DNA of 64,000 bases from Bacillota bacterium (GTDB lineage: Bacteria > Bacillota > Clostridia > Tissierellales > Peptoniphilaceae), in contig JAQYDN010000002.1 in NCBI GenBank assembly GCA_028724185.1, positions 82,979 to 146,978 on the forward strand, in the 5' to 3' direction. The notes under the pieces were generated by a model. It saw only the letters and a program-made list of their open reading frames with translations, did not search any database and was not told the DNA's origin. Both the position numbers and the translations under genes were made by a program. Positions 38,030 through 46,615 of this stretch are shown here, one piece after another (within the stretch, counting starts at the first letter, position 1; every line of letters begins with the position of its first letter).

Positions 38030-38956
38030 TTATTTATGAGCGTATGCCTTGGCGATCTCCGCGCCGAGCCTCGTATTGTTAAAGACCAGGGCGATGTTCG
38101 ATTCCAAACTGTCGCCGCCGGTCACTTCGAGCACGCGTTGAAGCAAAAACGGCGTGGTCTCCTTGCCGGAGATGCCCTGTTTTTTTGCGTCCTCGAGTGC
38201 CTCTTCGATGGCCTTTTCGATCAGCTCTTCGTCCATCGCGTCGGCTTCGGGGATCGGGTTGGCCACGACGACGCCGCCGTGGATGCCGAGATCCCACTTC
38301 GTCTTCATCAATGCCGCGATCTTTTCGGGATCGTCGTAGCGATAGTCGAGTTTATGTCCGCTTCGTCTCGTAAAGAAGGCGGGCATTTCCTCCGTTTGGT
38401 AGCCGACAACCGGCACGCCGAAAGTCTCGAGGTATTCGAGGGTGAGTCCGATATCTAAAATCGACTTGCAGCCCGCACACACCACGGCGACGTCGGATGT
38501 GGCGAGTTCCTGAAGGTCGCGCGAAATGTCCATCGTCGTCTCGGCGCCGCGGTGTACCCCGCCGATGCCGCCTGTGACCAGCAGCGGAATGCCCGCAAGG
38601 CGCGCCGTCAAAATCGAGGTCGCAACCGTCGTCGCTCCGTTGAGTCCGTTTGCGACGATGTGGGCATAGTCACGCGTCGAGCTCTTAATGACGTCCTTCG
38701 AGGTCGCCATAAATTCGAGTTCGTCTTCGCTCAAGCCGACTTTGATGCGGCCGTCGATGATCGCCGTCGTCGCCGGCGTCACGCCCGCCTCTCTCAAGAT
38801 CGCTTCGCAGCGCTTCGCCGTCTCCAAATTTTTGGGATACGGCATACCGTGCGAGATAATCGTCGATTCCAGGGCGACGACCGGTTTATTGGCCTCGAAC
38901 GCTTCCCGTACCTCCGGGGCGATATCCATGTACGCTTTTAAATTAGATAATGTCAT
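38030..38956 (-). CDS. psuG: Pseudouridine-5'-phosphate glycosidase
   Basis: KPVVALESTIISHGMPYPKNLETAKRCEAILREAGVTPATTAIIDGRIKVGL is characteristic. Confidence 0.96.
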   Translation of the reverse strand: MTLSNLKAYMDIAPEVREAFEANKPVVALESTIISHGMPYPKNLETAKRCEAILREAGVTPATTAIIDGRIKVGLSEDELEFMATSKDVIKSSTRDYAHIVANGLNGATTVATSILTARLAGIPLLVTGGIGGVHRGAETTMDISRDLQELATSDVAVVCAGCKSILDIGLTLEYLETFGVPVVGYQTEEMPAFFTRRSGHKLDYRYDDPEKIAALMKTKWDLGIHGGVVVANPIPEADAMDEELIEKAIEEALEDAKKQGISGKETTPFLLQRVLEVTGGDSLESNIALVFNNTRLGAEIAKAYAHK

Positions 38957-39866
38957 AGTCAACCTCCTGTTTTTCCCGCTCCCACGCCTCTCGATGAAAA
39001 CCGCGCAGGTCGCTGTCGTCACTCTTCAGCACCAGACGCGACGCCGCCATCGCGCCGATCGTCGCGTCGATAAAATTTTTTCCCTCGACGAGCTCCGCGG
39101 TCAACATTCCCACAAAGGCATCTCCCGCGCCCGTCGCTCCCTGGATTTCCATGGCGGACGTCTTAAAATGAATCGTCTCGCTTTTCGAAAAGACATACGC
39201 TCCGTCGGCACCGGCGGTGATGACGACGCGCTCGGCCCCCTTCCGTAAGAGGTCCGCGCCGCAGTCGATCAACCGAGCATTTTCTCCCAAGCCGGACAAG
39301 GCCCGCGCCTCCAGAATGTTACATTTTAACACATTGATCCGGTCGATAAAAGCTTTAAATTTCTCGACTTTTACGGCACTTACGCCGTCGACGACGGCCC
39401 GTATGGACCAGCTGAAAATTTCGGCGAGCGCCTCCGCGCTTAAGTTGGCATCGACCACCGTATAGCGACAACGCTCCGCGAGCGCCCTTCGACTTGCGAG
39501 TTTTTCCGCAGTTAAGCGGTCGATAATTCGCATGTCGTTTACCGCGGTATAGAGCTCTCCTCTATCGTCCAAGACGGCGAGATAACTTCCCGTCGACTCG
39601 CCCCGAAAGACAAACGCGTCGTCGAAGCTCAAGCACGCGGGCGCAGAGGCCAGGATCATCTCTTTTTTATCGTCGTCGCCGAGCGCTGTCACAAGCGTCG
39701 TCTCGACTCCCGCCGATGCGATGTTTGCGGCGATGTTTCGCCCGACGCCTCCGGGCGTCATCGTGACGATGCCCGGATTCGAGTCGTATAGATGCTGTCT
39801 GCTCAGACACCTCCCGCTGATATCGAGATTACACCCGCCGAATACGGCAACGCGAGGCTCTCTCAT
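38943..39866 (-). CDS. psuK: PfkB family carbohydrate kinase, likely pseudouridine kinase
   Basis: AVFGGCNLDISGR...GGVGRNIAANIA; C-terminal QGATGAGDAFVGML; adjacent to psuG. Confidence 0.88.
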   Translation of the reverse strand: MREPRVAVFGGCNLDISGRCLSRQHLYDSNPGIVTMTPGGVGRNIAANIASAGVETTLVTALGDDDKKEMILASAPACLSFDDAFVFRGESTGSYLAVLDDRGELYTAVNDMRIIDRLTAEKLASRRALAERCRYTVVDANLSAEALAEIFSWSIRAVVDGVSAVKVEKFKAFIDRINVLKCNILEARALSGLGENARLIDCGADLLRKGAERVVITAGADGAYVFSKSETIHFKTSAMEIQGATGAGDAFVGMLTAELVEGKNFIDATIGAMAASRLVLKSDDSDLRGFHREAWEREKQEVDYDII

Positions 39867-40450
39867 AGATTCACCCTCTCTCCGCGATTTTTAATCCGCT
39901 TAAAACACGCTCGACAAAGCGGCTCGTACTTTTCCGTGGCGCCGATGACGACCCGGTCGGATTCCGACGTCATGCGGTGACTTACCCACGCGTCGCTTCC
40001 GCAGTGCGCACAAACCGCGTGGTGTTTTTCCACATAGTCCGACACCGCCATCAGTTCTTTGACGAGTTCAAAAGGACGTGCTTCGTAGTCCATATCGAGA
40101 CCTGCACAGACGACGGTCTTCCCCGCGTCGAGCAAATCGTCGAAGCGTCGAAGAACCTCCTCGACCTCGCCGCCTAAAAATTGAACCTCGTCGATCGCGA
40201 TCACATCCGCATTGGCGCGGTTCGCCGCGCTGACGACGCCCTCGATGTCTTCGACGACGACCGCCTCGAGCGAGGTATTGTCGTGGCTTGTAATCGCCGA
40301 GTGAACAAACCGCGTATCGAGCGTCGGCTTAAAGACGATCGTGTTGTAACCCGCGATGCGAAACCGCTTGACCTCTCGTTCCAAGCTCGACGTCTTGCCC
40401 GAAAACATACTTCCCGTGTGTAAAATTAACCTTCCTCGATATTGATGCAT
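39863..40450 (-). CDS. tdk: Thymidine kinase (type II)
   Basis: GSMFSGKTSSLEREVKRF, IDEVQFL, zinc ligands CAHCG...C. Confidence 0.96.
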   Translation of the reverse strand: MHQYRGRLILHTGSMFSGKTSSLEREVKRFRIAGYNTIVFKPTLDTRFVHSAITSHDNTSLEAVVVEDIEGVVSAANRANADVIAIDEVQFLGGEVEEVLRRFDDLLDAGKTVVCAGLDMDYEARPFELVKELMAVSDYVEKHHAVCAHCGSDAWVSHRMTSESDRVVIGATEKYEPLCRACFKRIKNRGERVNL

Positions 40451-40516
40451 CTCGTCCTCCTCGATACAAATTATAGCATATTTTACCCCGATCCCTTCGG
40501 CCGTCTCTTTCGCGCG

Positions 40517-40545
40517 TTGTCAAGCGATCCCGCTTTTTATATAAT
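40517..40545 (+). promoter_or_regulatory. Sigma-A-type promoter (TTGTCA-17-TATAAT) for the ABC exporter operon
   Basis: Near-consensus hexamers with 17-bp spacer upstream of ATG 40587. Confidence 0.8.
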
Positions 40546-40586
40546 GATGACGTACATTCTGAGATGTTTTCTCGAAAGGAGATGTT

Positions 40587-41309
40587 ATGTTAGAAATCGA
40601 CAACCTTTCTAAATTTTACGGGCAGAAACAAGTCCTCCACGGGATCAGTTTCTCCCTCGGGCCGGGGGACATCTGCGCCTTTATCGGTTCAAACGGCGCC
40701 GGCAAGACGACGACGATCAAATCGGCGCTCGGACTGATTCCCTTCGACGACGGACACATTTTAATCGACGGCCACGACATCGAAACCGACCCGCTCGAGG
40801 CGAAACGCGTCTACAGCTACGTGCCGGACAATCCGGAACTCTACTCGTTTATGCGCGGCATCGACTACTTAAACTTTATCGCCGACATCTTCGAACTCGA
40901 CTACGACACGCGCAAGGAACGCATCGACGCGCTCGCCGAGGACTTTCAAATCTTCGACCGACTCGGCGAATCCATCGAAAACTACAGCCACGGCATGCAG
41001 CAAAAACTCGCCTTAATCGGCGCCTTATTGCATCGACCGAAGCTGATCGTTCTGGACGAACCCTTCGTCGGGCTCGACCCCCTCGCGACGCGCATGATCC
41101 GAGAGCACTTTAAGCGCATGGCAAGGGAGCACGCCGCAACCATCTTATTTTCGACGCACGTCCTCGAAGTCGCCGAAAAACTGTGTAACAAGGTCGCCAT
41201 CATCCGCGACGGCCGCCTCGTCTTCTTCGGCGCGACGAAAGACATCCTCGAAAAGGGCAGCTTAGAAGATCTCTTCGTAGAAAGGATGTCTTCCGATGTC
41301 GACGCTTAA
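40587..41309 (+). CDS. ABC transporter ATP-binding protein
   Basis: FIGSNGAGKTTTIKSALG, YSHGMQQKLALIGAL. Confidence 0.95.
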   Translation: MLEIDNLSKFYGQKQVLHGISFSLGPGDICAFIGSNGAGKTTTIKSALGLIPFDDGHILIDGHDIETDPLEAKRVYSYVPDNPELYSFMRGIDYLNFIADIFELDYDTRKERIDALAEDFQIFDRLGESIENYSHGMQQKLALIGALLHRPKLIVLDEPFVGLDPLATRMIREHFKRMAREHAATILFSTHVLEVAEKLCNKVAIIRDGRLVFFGATKDILEKGSLEDLFVERMSSDVDA

Positions 41310-42891
41310 AATCTTATCGCAGCTCGAAATCAAGCGCGGCTTCGCACAATTCCGCAACGGAAAGCAAAAGGCGTTCGGCATCTTCATCTACCTCCTCTCG
41401 CTTTGGGGCGTCGTCGTCATGGGCGGCATCTTCCCCATGTTTTCCTCGACGGGAATGTTGGAATTGGTGCCCGACAGCGAACAGCTCGAACTGGCGGAAT
41501 TCCTCCAAACATACGACATCTTCGCGGCGATCGACATCACCGCCTTCGTCTTCTTTGTCGGGATTCTCTTAATCAGCTTTTTTCAGTTTAAACAGACCTT
41601 CTTCCACGCCTTCGACCAATCGACGCTCTGGTCGCTCCCCGTTCCGAAGAGACACTTGGTTCTCTCGAAATTTACGGGATCCTGGGTGTGGGATGTTCCG
41701 ATCGTCATCGCCTTTTCCGTCGGCTCGCTCGTCATCTGTGCCTTGACGACACATTCGGCGGCAAAGACCGTTCTCTTATTCTTCACATTTCTCGCCTTGG
41801 GTTTGCTCGCGGAATGCCTCGGCTATTTTCTCCGCACGTTGAGCACCGGGGCGGGCAGCAAACTCAACATTCCGAAAATCGTGAAGTCAATCTTCGGCGT
41901 CTTCATCTTCGCGATTGTCATGGTTTTGTACTACTACGAAATCGCGAGAGAGTTTAAAGATTTCGCGCGCTTTCTCCTGTTCTACGGATCCCTGCCCGCA
42001 CCCTTCCGCCTGATGTCCTACACCCTGCACGGACACACTTGGATCGGCATCCTCTTTATCGTCCTCGCGATCGCTGCGTTCTTTTTATTCTTGAACTACT
42101 TTTCTTCCCGCTTCTTCTCGATCGCCGAAAAACTCGCTTCGCACTCCGACGCGAAGGCCGTCTCGGATAAGGACTTAAAACCTCGCTCTCCGCGGCGCGC
42201 GATGATCCGAAAAGAAGTCCAACTCTACTGGGATAACTCGTCGGTCGCCTTGGGCAGTTTCTTCGGCGTCCTCCTCCCCGTCATCCTCGTCATGTGCCTG
42301 CTCGTTCCCTCGATTCGCGACGGCTTTACGAGCTTCCTGTACGACCAGGAGATGGTACCGCCTCAGGCGGCGCTCTTTCTAATCCTCCTCTTCGCCGCGG
42401 GATTCATGAACGTGTCGAGCTTCAGCTTTTCTCTCGAGGGAAGATCCGCCTACATCACCTACACCCTGCCGATAAAGGGCCGCACGATCTTTCTGAGAAA
42501 ACTCGTCTCGTCGCTTATCATGGTCGTCCCCGCCTATATCGTCACTTTCATCCTGCTCGCCGCCATCTTAAAACCCGACGCCCTCTATCTTCCGCTCTAT
42601 CTGATCGGGCCTCTCGCCTATATCTTTTTTATCAACAGCATCAGTTTGTTCATCGACTTTAAATTCGCCAACTACACGTGGACGTCGGCGAAGGAGATCG
42701 CGAAAAACTCGAAACAATCTTTCCTCTCCTCACTCGGCGGTCTCATCATCAGTCTCGTGATTATTTTTATCGGCGTCAACATCATGACGGCATACCCCTT
42801 TCTCTACGCCGTCTTGTTGAGCTCGATTCTGATCGCCGCCGATGTCGTCATCGTCCTGCTTATTAAAGATCTACACGTTTACCATATCTAA
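41296..42891 (+). CDS. ABC-2-like transporter permease, multi-TM
   Basis: Multiple hydrophobic segments; 14-bp overlap with ATPase gene. Confidence 0.8.
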   Translation: MSTLKILSQLEIKRGFAQFRNGKQKAFGIFIYLLSLWGVVVMGGIFPMFSSTGMLELVPDSEQLELAEFLQTYDIFAAIDITAFVFFVGILLISFFQFKQTFFHAFDQSTLWSLPVPKRHLVLSKFTGSWVWDVPIVIAFSVGSLVICALTTHSAAKTVLLFFTFLALGLLAECLGYFLRTLSTGAGSKLNIPKIVKSIFGVFIFAIVMVLYYYEIAREFKDFARFLLFYGSLPAPFRLMSYTLHGHTWIGILFIVLAIAAFFLFLNYFSSRFFSIAEKLASHSDAKAVSDKDLKPRSPRRAMIRKEVQLYWDNSSVALGSFFGVLLPVILVMCLLVPSIRDGFTSFLYDQEMVPPQAALFLILLFAAGFMNVSSFSFSLEGRSAYITYTLPIKGRTIFLRKLVSSLIMVVPAYIVTFILLAAILKPDALYLPLYLIGPLAYIFFINSISLFIDFKFANYTWTSAKEIAKNSKQSFLSSLGGLIISLVIIFIGVNIMTAYPFLYAVLLSSILIAADVVIVLLIKDLHVYHI

Positions 42892-42912
42892 ATCATCCAT
42901 ACATCGCCGCAC

Positions 42913-42940
42913 AAAAAACGGGCCGAAAGGCCCGTTTTTT
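42913..42940 (+). terminator. Rho-independent terminator after ABC exporter
   Basis: AAAAAACGGGCC-gaaa-GGCCCGTTTTTT. Confidence 0.88.
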
Positions 42941-43105
42941 GTGTACTAGAGACTTTTTATTCATAGAAATTAAATAGTTCTATGGAATCCTTTGCAGGAT
43001 AGGATATACTTAAGAAAGTACTCAGAAAATACATAATATCTCGGGTAGTACTTGTCATTTAATCTTCTTTGATTTGAAAGAAGAATATAGAAAGGAGTTT
43101 TTATC

Positions 43106-44227
43106 ATGAAAAAATTTTTATTGTCCCTTTTTTGTCTACTACTCTTACTCCCCTTGCCAGCTTTTGCCCAAAATCCAATACATCTTTGTATTAACGACTT
43201 CTATGTCGAGAACGATGTCGACCCTATTATGGAAAATAATCGAGTTCTAGTTCCTATTCGAATTGTCAGTGAATATTTAGGCGCTGAAGTCGAATGGGAT
43301 CAAAAAAGTCAGATGGTTTGGATTCACTCCTATGGTTCAAATGAAAAAACTCTAGAGCTTACTATTAATAAAAAAACTGTCAAGGTCTATTCCGAAAGAG
43401 GCACTCGAATCTATACTATGGATGTGAAACCGAAAATTGTGGAGAACCGAACTTTAGTCCCCATCCGATTCGTCTCAGAATTAATGGATAAACCCGTCAC
43501 CTGGGATCAGGCTAATCAAACGGTCGCCGTTGGAGACTCTTATCATGCCATTCAAAGAAAAGGACACTTAAAAGTACAATGGAAAGGACGATCTTTCCCT
43601 GTAAAATTTTTACAAATTGCAAATAGACCCTTTGTATCCCTTCGTGATTTTTCTGAAAAAATGAACTGGCCCTACACTATTGACCGCTATACCTATGATT
43701 ATGGTGGAGGCGGCATTGGGCTGATTTTGACAGATCCTATATTAGACAAAAAAATCATTTTCCATTCTCGAGGCACAGAATGTGACGGAGTTGCGATTAG
43801 CGCATCAGATAATTATGACGCTAACCAAGTATATTATAATAAAGAGTTCTATATCCCCTTGGACGAACTTATTCTTGGTTTTCATTGGAACGCCTCCTAT
43901 AACGAAGACAAGACCCAAGTGTCCCTTATAGAGAAAGAAGACGGTGTGACTTATCGCTTATTCTATGACCTTCTCGACCCATCCTCTTCTCCTGAAGAAT
44001 ATAAATATATGCACGTCCCCTCTACTCTCTATACAATTGTTTACAAAAACAATCATTTCACATTAGTGCCAATGAATCGTACAATCGAAGACTACACGAA
44101 TGAACTCTATACAAAAATCGAGCAAGGCCTCTATTCTTATAGGGAAGATGATGCTCATCTCTATGGCTGTTCTGTTTTTGTTTTAGATGAAGAAAATAAA
44201 ACTATTACCGGTTTTCAGGCAAATTAA
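43106..44227 (+). CDS. Secreted protein with tandem copper-amine-oxidase-N-terminal-like (stalk) repeats
   Basis: Signal peptide MKKFLLSLFCLLLLLPLPAFA; DPIMENNRVLVPIRIVSEYLGAEVEWD and KPKIVENRTLVPIRFVSELMDKPVTWDQANQTV repeats. Confidence 0.88.
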   Translation: MKKFLLSLFCLLLLLPLPAFAQNPIHLCINDFYVENDVDPIMENNRVLVPIRIVSEYLGAEVEWDQKSQMVWIHSYGSNEKTLELTINKKTVKVYSERGTRIYTMDVKPKIVENRTLVPIRFVSELMDKPVTWDQANQTVAVGDSYHAIQRKGHLKVQWKGRSFPVKFLQIANRPFVSLRDFSEKMNWPYTIDRYTYDYGGGGIGLILTDPILDKKIIFHSRGTECDGVAISASDNYDANQVYYNKEFYIPLDELILGFHWNASYNEDKTQVSLIEKEDGVTYRLFYDLLDPSSSPEEYKYMHVPSTLYTIVYKNNHFTLVPMNRTIEDYTNELYTKIEQGLYSYREDDAHLYGCSVFVLDEENKTITGFQAN

Positions 44228-44238
44228 TTTCCGATTGA

Positions 44239-44290
44239 ACTATATAAAAAGGACCTGTGACTAAAAATCACGGGTCCTTTTTATATAGTT
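44239..44290 (+). terminator. Rho-independent terminator
   Basis: AACTATATAAAAAGGACCtGTGA-ctaaaaa-TCACgGGTCCTTTTTATATAGTT. Confidence 0.85.
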
Positions 44291-44336
44291 TTTTATCTAC
44301 TATTTAATATTTAAATTAAATACTTATTCGTCCGTC

Positions 44337-44942
44337 TTATTCTTCAAAGGCGAAAACTTCCGCACTTTCAATCACGATGTCCTCATCCGGCTTATCCATG
44401 GCATTTCGATCGGCATTTGCGATCGCATCGACCACGTCCATGCCGTCGTACACTTGGCCAAAGACGGTATGCTTTCCGTCGAGCCAGAACGCGCCGCCCT
44501 TTTCCTTGTAGGCGTCGATGACGTCTGAGCTGTAGCCGTAACGCTCTCCGGCATCTTCCATTTGACCGATGATGTCGGCTTCGACGGTCGGTCCGTGGAC
44601 GATGAAAAACTGGCTTCCGTTCGTATTCGGCCCGGCATTCGCCATCGAGAGGGCGCCGACGATGTTCCTATAGTCCTTGTGGAATTCGTCTTGAAAGGCG
44701 CTTCCCCAGATGCTCTCTCCGCCGCGGCCGGTGCCGGTCGGGTCCCCGCCCTGAATCATAAAGTCGGGGATGACGCGGTGAAAGATGACCCCGTCGTAGT
44801 ATCCCTTCTCGATCAAGCCTTTAAAGTTTTCGACCGCCTTCGGCGCGGCCTCGGGAAACAGGCGGATGACGATGTCGCCCGCACTGGTGACGAGTTTCGC
44901 CATGGGATCGCCGACATGCGGTCTTTCTATTTGTTTTAACAT
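44337..44942 (-). CDS. Cyclophilin-type peptidylprolyl isomerase
   Basis: [29 protein letters not shown]...[17 protein letters not shown] before ATG at 44942. Confidence 0.96.
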   Translation of the reverse strand: MLKQIERPHVGDPMAKLVTSAGDIVIRLFPEAAPKAVENFKGLIEKGYYDGVIFHRVIPDFMIQGGDPTGTGRGGESIWGSAFQDEFHKDYRNIVGALSMANAGPNTNGSQFFIVHGPTVEADIIGQMEDAGERYGYSSDVIDAYKEKGGAFWLDGKHTVFGQVYDGMDVVDAIANADRNAMDKPDEDIVIESAEVFAFEE

Positions 44943-44943
44943 A

Positions 44944-45696
44944 TTAGCCTCCTTGTTCGGTTAAGACGATGACACCGTCTTCGGTGACCGCCAATGTATG
45001 TTCGTATTGGCACGACAGCGACCCGTCTCTGGTCCGTGCCGTCCATCCGTTGTCGTCCATCTTGATGGGCCAATCGCCCGAATTAATCATCGGCTCGATC
45101 GTAAAGACCATGCCCTCCTGAAGGCGCAGGCCCCGATCCGGTTTACCGTAGTGGAGGACCTGCGGGTCTTCGTGCATATTCGTCCCGATGCCGTGCCCGA
45201 CGAAGTCTCTTACGACCGAAAAGCCGTTTTTCTCCGCATGCGTTTGAATGACGTGGCCGATATCGCCCAAGCGCGTGCCGGGTTTGACGATGTCGATCGC
45301 CTTGTAGAGGCACTCTTTGGTGACCTTCATGAGCTTATCGACCTCTTCGCTCGTCTCGCCCACGGCGTAGCTCCACGCCGAGTCGGCGAGATAGCCGTCG
45401 ACGTTGACGACCATGTCGATCGTCAGCAGGTCGCCGTCTTGTAATTTTCGAGACGACGGAAATCCGTGACAGATCTCGTCATTGACCGACGCGCAAATAC
45501 TGTAGGGGAATCCCTCGTAGCCCTTTTGTTCGGGATAGCCGCCGCGCTCGGTGATAAATTTTTCGACAAATCGATCCAATTCGAGCGTGGTCACGCCGGG
45601 TTTGACCTCGTCTCTGAGCGCCCTGTGCACGGCGACCAATAGATCGGCTGCCGTCTGCATTTTTTCAATTTCGTGTTTGGTTTTTATAATAATCAA
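44944..45696 (-). CDS. map: Type I methionine aminopeptidase; TTG start overlapping upstream stop (TTGA)
   Basis: [19 protein letters not shown]...[14 protein letters not shown]...[17 protein letters not shown] 7 nt before TTG. Confidence 0.93.
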   Translation of the reverse strand: MIIIKTKHEIEKMQTAADLLVAVHRALRDEVKPGVTTLELDRFVEKFITERGGYPEQKGYEGFPYSICASVNDEICHGFPSSRKLQDGDLLTIDMVVNVDGYLADSAWSYAVGETSEEVDKLMKVTKECLYKAIDIVKPGTRLGDIGHVIQTHAEKNGFSVVRDFVGHGIGTNMHEDPQVLHYGKPDRGLRLQEGMVFTIEPMINSGDWPIKMDDNGWTARTRDGSLSCQYEHTLAVTEDGVIVLTEQGG

Positions 45697-46586
45697 TCGT
45701 CTACCTCCCCGACAATTTCTCTTAAATCGTCGTCCCGCGACGCCCACATTTTGGCGTCGCCGTTAATGTCAATCGCCTTCTTCAAATCGCCGATGGCGCG
45801 TTCTCTCTCGCCGAGGCGCATGTAGCTGCACGCGCGATTATAGTAAAGATTGACGCTGTTTAAATGAAGGAGGATGCCCTTCGTCAAAATAGCGACGGCC
45901 TTTTCCGGTTCGCGACGGCGCAAATAAATCGCCGACATATTGAGATACGTCGGCGCATAATATTCGTCGTAAGACAAAGACTCTCGATACATCTCGAGGG
46001 CCTTCGCGTCCTCGTGCGTCTTTTGGTAGATTACGCCAAGGTTATAATACCCGATACTGTAAGTCGGGGACAGCGAAACCGCTTTTTTCGCGAGGGAGAG
46101 CGCCTTTTTATACTCTCGTCGCTCCTCGTAGATCGACGACATATCCGAAAAGACGATGCCGTTTTCCGGCACGAGCGCCGCACAGCGCTCGAACAGAGCG
46201 AGCGCATCGTCCTTGTATCCCCATCGATCGTAAAGGAGTGCGAGTTCGTAACAGGCGCTTTCATAGTTCGGATCCTTCGAGACCGCCTCTTCCAAATATT
46301 TAACGGCCTCCTTCTCCTTCCCGGCATTTTCCATCAGTACGCCCAGGGCGTAGTCCGCGCCGGGGTAATCTCCGATCTCCCGAATTTTACGAAATACCTC
46401 CGCGGCGCGCTCCTCGTCCCCTCGCTGCCAATACAAATCGGCGATCGAAAAGTACGAGTCGACCAAGGCCTCTTCATTCGGTGCAAATTTCAGCGACTTG
46501 ACCAATAGTTTCAAACCCTTGTCGGTATTTCCGCGTTCCAGGAAGTTTCGACTGAGGATTTGATAATTTTTCCATTTATCGGACAT
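45693..46586 (-). CDS. Tetratricopeptide repeat protein
   Basis: Repeated TPR pattern (e.g. YDEYYAPTYLNMSAIYLRRREPEKAVAILTKGI); GGGAGG RBS before ATG 46586. Confidence 0.9.
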   Translation of the reverse strand: MSDKWKNYQILSRNFLERGNTDKGLKLLVKSLKFAPNEEALVDSYFSIADLYWQRGDEERAAEVFRKIREIGDYPGADYALGVLMENAGKEKEAVKYLEEAVSKDPNYESACYELALLYDRWGYKDDALALFERCAALVPENGIVFSDMSSIYEERREYKKALSLAKKAVSLSPTYSIGYYNLGVIYQKTHEDAKALEMYRESLSYDEYYAPTYLNMSAIYLRRREPEKAVAILTKGILLHLNSVNLYYNRACSYMRLGERERAIGDLKKAIDINGDAKMWASRDDDLREIVGEVDD

Positions 46587-46615
46587 ATTCGCCTCCCGCA
46601 TGTATTATAACACAG

